Assembly (NCBI GenBank): GCA_030632765.1
Contig: DAOVUC010000142.1
Span: 1 to 5,251 of the forward strand
Direction of reading: 5' to 3'
Source of the DNA: Candidatus Dadabacteria bacterium
GTDB lineage: Bacteria; Desulfobacterota_D; UBA1144; Nemesobacterales; UBA2774
Length of the DNA stretch: 5,251 nt
Shown here: in pieces, positions 1-5,159 of the stretch
Numbering within the stretch: the stretch's first letter is position 1
Layout of the letters: each line of letters opens with the position of its first letter
Notes under the pieces: generated by a model
The model's database searches: none
Told to the model about the DNA's origin: nothing
The model's input: only the letters and a program-made list of their open reading frames with translations
Program-made: the position numbers and the translations under genes

Positions 1-280
1 CACAGGAGTGGATATCCTGTTCCAGCTCTAGTTGATTAGCCCGGGCAAACCCGTGAGCGGTAGGATATTTTTTAAACAGTCCCGGAGTAACTTCATTCAC
101 TCTCTTATCCGTGCACTGCGCTGAGAGAATGCATCCTATTAGAAGTTCAAAAGGTCCGTCAAAATCTAAATGACATTTCGCGTTTGGATATTCGTCTTGA
201 AGAATAGAGAGTATCTTGCTTGCTCTCTTCTTTTTATTTGATACGGTTTCTTTATTTTTTATTGACCCTTTCTTTTTCAA
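1..280 (-). CDS. nth: Endonuclease III, N-terminal part
   Basis: The first 93 codons of a gene that leaves the window at its left edge. The protein is a DNA glycosylase/AP lyase of base-excision repair that removes oxidised pyrimidines. The visible part contains FDGPFELLIGCILSAQCTD, followed by KRVNEVTPGLFKKYPT, which matches the start of the six-helix domain of Nth (E. coli SPFELLIAVLLSAQATD, from memory), including the Gln of SAQ. The helix-hairpin-helix, catalytic Lys and Asp and the 4Fe-4S cysteines would lie beyond the window. The frame is closed upstream by TGA at 289-287, and no ATG or GTG occurs before the conserved domain. TTG at 280, ten bases after an AAGG (294-291), is therefore the only standard start. 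This gives a Lys-rich N-terminus of about 20 residues. The preceding terminator implies a separate or readthrough transcript; I see no clear promoter in the short gap. Confidence 0.9.
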   Translation of the reverse strand, partial: MKKKGSIKNKETVSNKKKRASKILSILQDEYPNAKCHLDFDGPFELLIGCILSAQCTDKRVNEVTPGLFKKYPTAHGFARANQLELEQDIHSC

Positions 281-304
281 TTTTTCTCAGCCTTAAAAAA
301 ATTA

Positions 305-345
305 ATGAAAATAAAAAAGGGGATATGCCTCTGACATATCCCCTT
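305..345 (-). terminator. Rho-independent terminator after fdxA
   Basis: On the minus strand AAGGGGATATG (345-335 as read on the complement), a seven-base loop and CATATCCCCTT (327-317) form a perfect 11-bp stem, followed at once by a run of T interrupted by a single A (to about 305). It begins about 33 bases after the fdxA stop and should end the aminotransferase-to-fdxA transcript. The stem also pairs on the plus strand, but the opposite side lacks a T-tract, so it is directional. Confidence 0.9.
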
Positions 346-377
346 GTGGTCTGCTTATTATCTGATTTATAAAATTG

Positions 378-644
378 TCATTCCTTACGATCCGGCTCTA
401 ATCCCTCTTTTCCTTCAAAGAAGTCGGCATTCATAGCAGTATAGTCACTCCATTTCTCAGGAAGCTCATCTTCATGAAAAATGGCGTCGACCGGACAAGG
501 ATCAACACAGGCGCCACAATCAATACATTCCTCTGGATGAATAACAAGCATGTTGTCAGCCTCGTAAATGCAGTCTACCGGGCAGGCCTCAACGCATGCT
601 TTATCTTTAACATCAATACATGGCTCTGCAATTATGTATGTCAT
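378..644 (-). CDS. fdxA: 7Fe ferredoxin ([3Fe-4S][4Fe-4S])
   Basis: An 88-residue soluble, acidic electron carrier. Cysteines are at 9, 17, 21, 25, 40, 43, 46 and 50. By comparison with Azotobacter ferredoxin I (ligands known: Cys8/16/49 for the 3Fe cluster; Cys20/39/42/45 for the 4Fe cluster), Cys9, Cys17 and Cys50 should hold a [3Fe-4S] cluster, and Cys21, Cys40, Cys43 and Cys46 a [4Fe-4S] cluster. Cys25 matches the free Cys24. The position of Azotobacter Cys11 is Val12, as in other [13 protein letters not shown] ferredoxins of Thermus and actinobacteria, which supports a true 3Fe site. The C-terminus ([11 protein letters not shown], 58-68, and following) is the usual short extension of this type. 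The ATG at 644 is fixed by a strong GGAGGT at 658-653 with eight-base spacing. It is the last gene before the terminator. Its redox partner is not evident in the window. Confidence 0.95.
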   Translation of the reverse strand: MTYIIAEPCIDVKDKACVEACPVDCIYEADNMLVIHPEECIDCGACVDPCPVDAIFHEDELPEKWSDYTAMNADFFEGKEGLEPDRKE

Positions 645-676
645 TCTTTAATACCTCCGAGCAATAATAGTCAATT

Positions 677-705
677 AATATACTTTATAGGGGTTTAGCA
701 CACAA
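677..705 (-). promoter_or_regulatory. Possible promoter for fdxA
   Basis: On the minus strand TTGTGT (705-700, three of six with TTGACA), a 17-base spacer and TATATT (682-677, five of six with TATAAT) lie in the 88-base gap between secG and fdxA. A start near 670 would give a leader of about 26 bases carrying the GGAGGT. No terminator hairpin separates secG from fdxA, so readthrough from the operon is also likely. Confidence 0.35.
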
Positions 706-732
706 GAAGTTGAATATTAAATCTAAATTCCT

Positions 733-1239
733 TTACTGGGTCCCCTCATCTTTAACTGGGGGTGTTTCGCTATCTTTAGCTGGTGGCGTATCGCTGCTCT
801 CTGAAGAATCAGGCTCCGCTGACATGCTCTCTGAAGAATCAGGAGCGGATTGCTCCGTATCTCCACTCACCTCAGAAGGTTGTGCGGTTTGTTCTTGCCC
901 CGCTTGTGGCTGAGCAGCCTCATCAGGCTGTGAAAAATCTGTAGTCTGTTGAGAAGCCGGGATATCAGTTACAACTGATGAGCCCACATTCTTAGCGGCA
1001 AAATAACCAAGCGTAAGAGAACTCAATAGGAAAAGAACAGCGAGCACTCTTGTCACTTTGGATAAAAATGGTACTGCTCCACTTGCCCCAAATATCGACT
1101 CACTCGTACCACCCCCTCCGCCGCCGCCAAAAACCGATCCCAAATCACCGCCTTTTCCGGGCTGAAGAAGTACAACAAGTATAAGCAGTATGCTTACAAT
1201 AACGTGTATAACCTGTATTGAATAAATTATTAGTTCCAC
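733..1239 (-). CDS. secG: Protein-export membrane protein SecG with long acidic tail
   Basis: A 168-residue subunit of the SecYEG translocon in the inner membrane, which assists SecA-driven protein export. The conserved part is residues 1-82: first membrane segment (about 4-25), LLQPGKGGDLGSVFGG loop (24-39) running into a seven-glycine stretch (38-44), SIFGASGAVPFLSKVT (48-63) and a second membrane segment (about 64-82). The remaining half (about 87-168) is a low-complexity tail rich in Ser, Asp, Glu, Pro and Gln with short repeats; in the E. coli topology this end faces the periplasm. Core SecG proteins are often only about 70-110 residues. The start is GTG at 1239, six bases after the tpiA stop, with GGAG (1254-1251) inside the end of tpiA serving as ribosome site, so coupling to tpiA is likely. 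tpiA-secG adjacency is common in bacteria and has no known mechanistic cause. Confidence 0.93.
   Translation of the reverse strand: MELIIYSIQVIHVIVSILLILVVLLQPGKGGDLGSVFGGGGGGGTSESIFGASGAVPFLSKVTRVLAVLFLLSSLTLGYFAAKNVGSSVVTDIPASQQTTDFSQPDEAAQPQAGQEQTAQPSEVSGDTEQSAPDSSESMSAEPDSSESSDTPPAKDSETPPVKDEGTQ
749..843 (-). repeat. Short tandem repeats in the secG tail
   Basis: Two repeat units lie in the coding tail. A 24-bp unit occurs at 749-772 and 773-796 with a few mismatches and encodes TPPAKDSE / TPPVKDEG-like segments. A perfect 19-bp repeat occurs at 795-813 and 825-843 (period 30 bp) and encodes the two PDSSES segments (residues 133-138 and 143-148). Both periods are multiples of three, so unit gain or loss keeps the frame. 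This looks like local duplication in a disordered tail. Confidence 0.75.
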
Positions 1240-1245
1240 TTTTCT

Positions 1246-2004
1246 CTACTCTCCTGCTAATTTTACTATTTTTACAAAGGAATCCGCATCTAGACCCGCA
1301 CCACCTATCAGTGCGCCGTCTATATTGTCCATATGTAGAAGTTCTTCTATATTATCCCCGTTAACACTTCCCCCGTAAATGATTCTTATTCGCTCAGAAT
1401 CCTGAGAGAATATACTACCTGTTATTTCATGAATTGTGGTATGTACATATTCAGCCTCTTGTGGAGTCGCATTTTTCCCAGTCCCTATTGCCCACACAGG
1501 CTCGTATGCAATCACCAACCTCTGCAGATCTTCAAGCTCCAAATCTACAAGCGCGCTCTCGACCTGAGACTGAACAATCTTGATAGTCTTACCAACTTCC
1601 CTCTCTTGAAGTGTCTCCCCTACGCAAACTATTACATTTAATCCATCATCTAGTGAAGCGTTAATCTTTTTTCTAACTATGGAGTCTGTCTCCCCTAGGA
1701 TGCCCCTTCTCTCAGAGTGTCCTACAATCACCCACTTACATCCTGCGTCCATAAGCATGGCAGGTGAAATCTCTCCAGTAAAAGCCCCCCGGTCTTCCCA
1801 AAAAACATTTTGAGCCGCAAGCATGACTCTACTACCTGCTATTAATCCGCCCACAATATCGAGCGCCGTAAATGGAGGAGCAAGAATAACATCAACGCCC
1901 TCTTTTACATCACCTATTTTCAAGATAATCTCTTGAGTAAGCTCCCTTGCCTGATGGCGAAGCAGATTCATTTTCCAATTTCCAGCGATCATCATTTTCT
2001 TCAT
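1246..2004 (-). CDS. tpiA: Triosephosphate isomerase
   Basis: A 252-residue TIM-barrel enzyme, normal length, that interconverts dihydroxyacetone phosphate and glyceraldehyde 3-phosphate in glycolysis and gluconeogenesis. The active site is complete: AGNWKMN (residues 7-13) with Asn9 and Lys11, the electrophile His96 in VGHSERR (94-100), the catalytic base Glu168 in AYEPVWAIGTG (166-176) followed by mobile loop 6, YGGSV (210-214) and the phosphate-binding GGAG (234-237, usually GGAS). The ATG at 2004 overlaps the TGA of the PGK-like gene as ATGA; a weak GGAAAG lies about nine bases before it. The intact catalytic set here contrasts with the gutted active site of the neighbour. In many bacteria pgk and tpiA are adjacent, and in Thermotoga they are fused. 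Confidence 0.97.
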   Translation of the reverse strand: MKKMMIAGNWKMNLLRHQARELTQEIILKIGDVKEGVDVILAPPFTALDIVGGLIAGSRVMLAAQNVFWEDRGAFTGEISPAMLMDAGCKWVIVGHSERRGILGETDSIVRKKINASLDDGLNVIVCVGETLQEREVGKTIKIVQSQVESALVDLELEDLQRLVIAYEPVWAIGTGKNATPQEAEYVHTTIHEITGSIFSQDSERIRIIYGGSVNGDNIEELLHMDNIDGALIGGAGLDADSFVKIVKLAGE

Positions 2005-3209
2005 TTGATACGACTTTCCATAGCCATTAAAGCCGGCAGCTTATTACCCTTAATATAATCAAGCGCTGTTTGTCCACCATGGGATATAAAACTTCGGGAG
2101 ATAGAACTCCTCCCCTCTTTCCCATTTGAATCAAGCGCCATCTGAGCTGTATTTTCTCCGATAATTACGTTAAAAGCATCGGACTGGGCCAATACCCCTA
2201 CCAGAGCTTCCGTACCTTTTCTAAATTCTGGATCCTCACAAATCCCCAAAGGCCCGGTCCAAAGAACCGTTCTCGCTGTTGATAGCCTCTTGGCGAAGTC
2301 CGCCTGAGCGGCAGGTCCTATATCAACAACCTGCAAGTCATTAGGGATACGACCGCCAGAAATTATAAAGGAAGAGGAGTAATTGTTCAAATTCCCTTTT
2401 ATCGTAACCCAGTCCTCGGGAAGTATAAGTCTAATATTTCTAATTTCAGATGAAGATACTAACTTTTTAGCTCTATATATTGCAGCCGTATCCACATCCG
2501 ATTTTCCTGTCTCCCCGCCCAGCACGTTTAGAAAAGTATTGGCGAAGACTCCCCCAACCATAATGGTATCGACATTATCAAGCATGCTTTCTAAAATTTC
2601 GATCTTCCCAAGTACATTGCGGCCACCGAATATAGCGGTAAACGGTCTTTGTGGATTTCTAATACGATCTAAGTTCTCAATCTCTTTTTGAAATTGGAAA
2701 CCTATACATACTTCGTCAAAAAATTCACAAATAGCGTTCAATGACGCTTTTATTTGATCAGAGGCGGAGAAAGCCTCATTCACGTATATATCTGCTGAGG
2801 CTGACAACTTCTTTGCAAACTCAGGGCTATTTGCAGCCTCCCCTATTTGAAAATCTAGATTCTCAAGAAGCATTATCTGCCCAGGCTGCATATCAGTTCC
2901 TATCTTTCTAACAGCCTCACCGATGGAGTTCTCAGGGAAGAATATTTCTGTGTTTAGTATCCTTGAGAGAATTCCTCCTATAGGCTCAAGACTATATTTT
3001 TTATTAAACTTACCTTTTGTATTACCCAAACTGGACGCAATAATGACCTTTGCTTTTTGCTCTATGGCATATCTTATAGTGGGAATTACGGACAGAATCT
3101 TGGTCTCATTCAGCACTTGCCTTTCTTTATTCAGAGGCACATCAAAATCAACCCTTATGAATACTCTTTTCCCGGATATGTCTTTTTCGGCAATAGATGG
3201 AACTTTCAT
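2001..3209 (-). CDS. pgk: Divergent phosphoglycerate kinase homologue, probably not an active PGK
   Basis: A 402-residue full-length PGK-fold protein. Landmarks in order: RVDFDVP (19-25), SSLGNTKG (59-66), LLENLDF (114-120), YVNEAF (142-147), GGRNVLGKI (195-203), GGVFANTFL (219-227), DIGP (296-299), WTGPLGICE (317-325), GENT (351-354) and SHGGQ (376-380). True PGKs convert 1,3-bisphosphoglycerate and ADP to 3-phosphoglycerate and ATP. Against the family (from memory), the substrate basic patch is dismantled: Arg38 is Lys37, SHLGRP is SSLGNT (His62 to Ser60, Arg65 to Asn63), NLRF is NLDF (Arg to Asp119), and HRAH is DQIK (Arg to Gln152). The catalytic Lys of GGAKV is Asn198, GGGDT is GENT, and STGGG is SHGGQ. 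Kept are Arg19, Asp21, Lys202 and Glu325. The frame is intact, with ATGA overlaps to both neighbours and a weak AAAGG before the ATG, so it looks maintained rather than decayed. It may have a changed ligand or a structural or regulatory role. An automatic label 'phosphoglycerate kinase' would be misleading. Confidence 0.88.
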   Translation of the reverse strand: MKVPSIAEKDISGKRVFIRVDFDVPLNKERQVLNETKILSVIPTIRYAIEQKAKVIIASSLGNTKGKFNKKYSLEPIGGILSRILNTEIFFPENSIGEAVRKIGTDMQPGQIMLLENLDFQIGEAANSPEFAKKLSASADIYVNEAFSASDQIKASLNAICEFFDEVCIGFQFQKEIENLDRIRNPQRPFTAIFGGRNVLGKIEILESMLDNVDTIMVGGVFANTFLNVLGGETGKSDVDTAAIYRAKKLVSSSEIRNIRLILPEDWVTIKGNLNNYSSSFIISGGRIPNDLQVVDIGPAAQADFAKRLSTARTVLWTGPLGICEDPEFRKGTEALVGVLAQSDAFNVIIGENTAQMALDSNGKEGRSSISRSFISHGGQTALDYIKGNKLPALMAMESRIK

Positions 3210-4357
3210 AGAGAAATGCCTTTACTTTGAATATATTCGCCCAGTCTCTTAACACCTTCTTGAATATTAGGAATAGACGTAGCATAGGAAAGCCTCAAAT
3301 ATCCCTCGCCGCCTTTGCCAAAATCGATCCCGGGAGTAATTGCGACTCGGGCTTTCTCTAAAATATCAAAAGCAAGTTCATGTGAATTGGGGTTTAGTCC
3401 TTTAGCATCTACAAAAACATAGAATGCACCTCCAGGCTCGCTATTGATTTTAAATCCAAGTCCTTTTAACCCTTCAATCATAGTCTTTCTTCTCTCATCA
3501 AAAAGCTCTCTCATCTCAAGCGCCTCAAAGCTGGCATGCCTTAGAGCCTTCACTCCCGCTCTTTGAACAAAAGGGTTGGGCGAAATAAACAGATTTTGCT
3601 GTAGCTTTTGTATGGGCCTTATAAATTCTTCGGGAGCTATAAGATACCCGAGTCTCCAGCCAGTCATAGCATAGAATTTAGAAAACCCGTTTACCGCAAA
3701 CGCGCGCTGTGTAAATTCATAAATAGTTCTGGCTTCTCCCCCATAAACCAACCCATGATAAATTTCATCTGAAATCACGAATACACCAAGCTCCGCAATC
3801 TCTCTCATCACATCAGGTCTCAGAACTACTCCTGTAGGGTTTGCCGGAGAATTTATTAATATAGCTTTGGTCCTTGGTGAGATAGCTTTCTTTAATCTGC
3901 CGATATCAATTTGAAAACCCTCTTCCTCGTAAATCCTAAATGTTTTAGGAATTCCGCCCGCGATTTTGATAATCTGGGGATAGCATGCGTAATGGGGGTC
4001 GGTAATTATAACCTCTTCCCCCGGCTCAATTAAGGAGATGATCGACAGGTACAATGCTGGAGAGCTTCCCATTGTCACAGCAACTCTTTTGGCTGGGATT
4101 TTTACACCATATAAGCTTTCATAATTTTGAGATATCGCTTCTCTAAGCTCGGGCATCCCCAAACTGTGTGTATATTTAGTATCTCCTTCGTTTATAGACC
4201 TGATCGCTTCCTCTGATATCACATCAGGCGTAGGAAAATCAGGCTCCCCAACTTCAAAGTGTATAACACTTTCACCCGAGGCTTCTATCTCCTTTGCCCT
4301 CTCCAAAACGTCCATTACATAAAATGGGGATATTTCCTCTGACAACTTTGACGGCAT
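3206..4357 (-). CDS. PLP-dependent class I/II aminotransferase
   Basis: A 383-residue fold-type I aminotransferase, which should move amino groups between an amino acid and a 2-oxo acid in the cytosol. The aspartate-aminotransferase-like landmarks are complete: the VGEPDF substrate segment (residues 36-41), GSSPAL at the cofactor phosphate (97-102), NPTG (173-176) with Asn173, DEIY (197-200) with Asp197 and Tyr200, the Schiff-base Lys227 in SKFYAMTGWR (226-235) with Arg235, and Arg355 in LRLSYA (354-359) for the substrate carboxylate. The HYACYP segment (122-127) resembles a broad uncharacterised subgroup common in deltaproteobacteria; the substrate cannot be told from sequence. The ATG at 4357 fits the family N-terminus; an internal ATG at residue 15 has no better ribosome site. 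Its TGA overlaps the ATG of the PGK-like gene by four bases (ATGA), so the two should be translationally coupled. It occupies the place where gap often precedes pgk. Confidence 0.93.
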   Translation of the reverse strand: MPSKLSEEISPFYVMDVLERAKEIEASGESVIHFEVGEPDFPTPDVISEEAIRSINEGDTKYTHSLGMPELREAISQNYESLYGVKIPAKRVAVTMGSSPALYLSIISLIEPGEEVIITDPHYACYPQIIKIAGGIPKTFRIYEEEGFQIDIGRLKKAISPRTKAILINSPANPTGVVLRPDVMREIAELGVFVISDEIYHGLVYGGEARTIYEFTQRAFAVNGFSKFYAMTGWRLGYLIAPEEFIRPIQKLQQNLFISPNPFVQRAGVKALRHASFEALEMRELFDERRKTMIEGLKGLGFKINSEPGGAFYVFVDAKGLNPNSHELAFDILEKARVAITPGIDFGKGGEGYLRLSYATSIPNIQEGVKRLGEYIQSKGISL

Positions 4358-4365
4358 GGGGCTTT

Positions 4366-4394
4366 ATAATAAGGAATAAGCCTCAGGTTGTCTA
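4366..4394 (-). promoter_or_regulatory. Putative sigma70-type promoter for the aminotransferase-pgk-tpiA-secG operon
   Basis: On the minus strand TAGACA (4394-4389, five of six with TTGACA) is followed by a 17-base spacer and TATTAT (4371-4366, five of six with TATAAT). An overlapping alternative -10 is TATAAA (4368-4363). The aminotransferase ATG begins at 4357, so with normal spacing transcription would start at or within about five bases of the A of the ATG. No Shine-Dalgarno precedes the ATG, which agrees with a leaderless or near-leaderless message. This is the best-matched promoter in the window. Confidence 0.55.
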
Positions 4395-4409
4395 GGCGGA
4401 TATCTTCTT

Positions 4410-4429
4410 CTTATATTCGATCATATAAG
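4410..4429. promoter_or_regulatory. Palindrome upstream of the aminotransferase promoter, possible operator
   Basis: Perfect 7-bp arms CTTATAT (4410-4416) and ATATAAG (4423-4429) flank the six bases TCGATC. The centre lies about 60 bases before the predicted transcription start, upstream of the -35 element, where activators of the class I type often bind. It does not match the CRP (TGTGA-N6-TCACA) or FNR (TTGAT-N4-ATCAA) consensus. There is no T-tract next to it, so a terminator for def is unlikely. AT-richness makes a chance palindrome possible. Confidence 0.3.
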
Positions 4430-4469
4430 TTCCTGAATATATTTAGTACGATGTTAAAATGAAAAGGAT

Positions 4470-5039
4470 TTATAAAACTGCGTATTTCTCTTCTTTACCT
4501 AGTACTTTTTCAATCTTTTTCTTGAGGAGCTCGCGTTTAAGCCTGCCAAGTCTGTCTATGAATAGTATTCCGTCCAGATGGTCAATCTCGTGCTGAAAAA
4601 CCCGGGCAAGGAGATCTTCACATTTAATCTCCAGAAGCTCTCCGTCACGGTTATAGCCTTCAACAGTAACTTCAAATTTTCTTTTCACATCACTCACAAA
4701 ACCCGGGATACTGAGACACCCCTCTTCTCCTGTTACCTCACCGTCTGAAAATACAATTTCAGGATTTATGAGTTCAATTAGCTCTGACCTGTCAGGGGGC
4801 AAGAGGATCTCTTCCTCTTCTGTAGATTCCTGAGCGCACTCTCTGGGCTTAATATCAACCACGATAACCCTCTTTGTATATCCCACCTGGGGCGCGGCCA
4901 GTCCTACTCCCGGAGCCTCATACATAGTATCGGCCATATCGTCCAAGAGCTGAATTAGATCATTGTCTATCTCTTCAACTGGGTCACATTTTTCCCTGAG
5001 CATAGAATCAGGAAAAGTTAGAATATTAAGTAGTGGCAT
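4470..5039 (-). CDS. def: Peptide deformylase
   Basis: A 189-residue metalloenzyme of the cytosol that removes the formyl group from the N-terminal formyl-methionine of nascent proteins. All three family motifs are intact: GVGLAAPQ (residues 44-51), EGCLS (106-110) with metal ligand Cys108, and QHEIDH (149-154) with ligands His150 and His154 and catalytic Glu151. The start at 5039 gives the usual N-terminus of the family (short strand then FPDSMLR, residues 9-15). No Shine-Dalgarno is visible upstream, and a promoter sits directly before the ATG. The protein is about 20 residues longer than E. coli Def; most of the excess is an acidic insertion at about residues 66-86, which contains EEEE, between the VVDI strand and the ELINPE strand. 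The C-terminus is a lysine-rich helix. def is often next to fmt, but fmt is not seen here; the next gene downstream is an aminotransferase after 112 bp with its own promoter. Confidence 0.97.
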   Translation of the reverse strand: MPLLNILTFPDSMLREKCDPVEEIDNDLIQLLDDMADTMYEAPGVGLAAPQVGYTKRVIVVDIKPRECAQESTEEEEILLPPDRSELIELINPEIVFSDGEVTGEEGCLSIPGFVSDVKRKFEVTVEGYNRDGELLEIKCEDLLARVFQHEIDHLDGILFIDRLGRLKRELLKKKIEKVLGKEEKYAVL

Positions 5040-5048
5040 AGAAAATTA

Positions 5049-5076
5049 ATGCTATCAAAAAGGTTGGAATTGTCAA
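5049..5076 (-). promoter_or_regulatory. Putative sigma70-type promoter for def
   Basis: Read on the minus strand, a perfect TTGACA (5076-5071) is followed after 16 bases by TAGCAT (5054-5049), which matches four of six consensus -10 bases. Only nine bases separate the -10 from the def ATG at 5039, so transcription would start within a few bases of the start codon. There is no Shine-Dalgarno in the sequence immediately before the ATG. The -35 is convincing; the -10 is moderate. Confidence 0.45.
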
Positions 5077-5104
5077 TTTAGCTTTTAGTCACAAAGGTAA
5101 ATTG
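5071..5104 (-). repeat. 7-bp inverted repeat overlapping the def -35 region
   Basis: CAATTTA at 5074-5080 and TAAATTG at 5098-5104 are perfect inverted copies separated by 17 bases. The left arm shares four bases (5074-5077) with the end containing the TTGACA -35 element of the putative def promoter (5076-5071). It could be an operator, but the arms are short and AT-rich, so chance is a real possibility. Confidence 0.2.
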
Positions 5105-5159
5105 AATTTCTGATTACTGCTCTGAAAAATATTGCTCTCGACAAAGGAAAAGAAGTAAT

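Noticed and set aside
669..674. TTGACT as a -35 element for fdxA
   Set aside because: A matching -10 would fall between the Shine-Dalgarno and the ATG, and that stretch has no TATAAT-like sequence.
749..843. Repeat cluster as a CRISPR or mobile-element remnant
   Set aside because: The repeats are short, adjacent, in frame within secG and encode low-complexity protein; there are no spacers, terminal inverted repeats or transposase.
474..913. Plus-strand frames opposite fdxA and the secG tail
   Set aside because: The first mirrors the ferredoxin coding strand; the second mirrors the secG repeats and owes its composition to them.
2383..2691. Plus-strand open frame of 102 codons inside the PGK-like gene
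   Set aside because: It lies wholly antisense to a clear homologue, has no recognisable motif, and no ribosome site or promoter was evident; it is a shadow frame.
2001..3209. Interpretation of the PGK-like gene as a pseudogene
   Set aside because: There is no frameshift or internal stop across 402 codons, fold motifs persist throughout, and both ATGA overlaps are preserved.
2923..3252. Plus-strand open frame of 109 codons across the PGK-like/aminotransferase junction
   Set aside because: It is antisense to two well-supported genes and shows no family resemblance.
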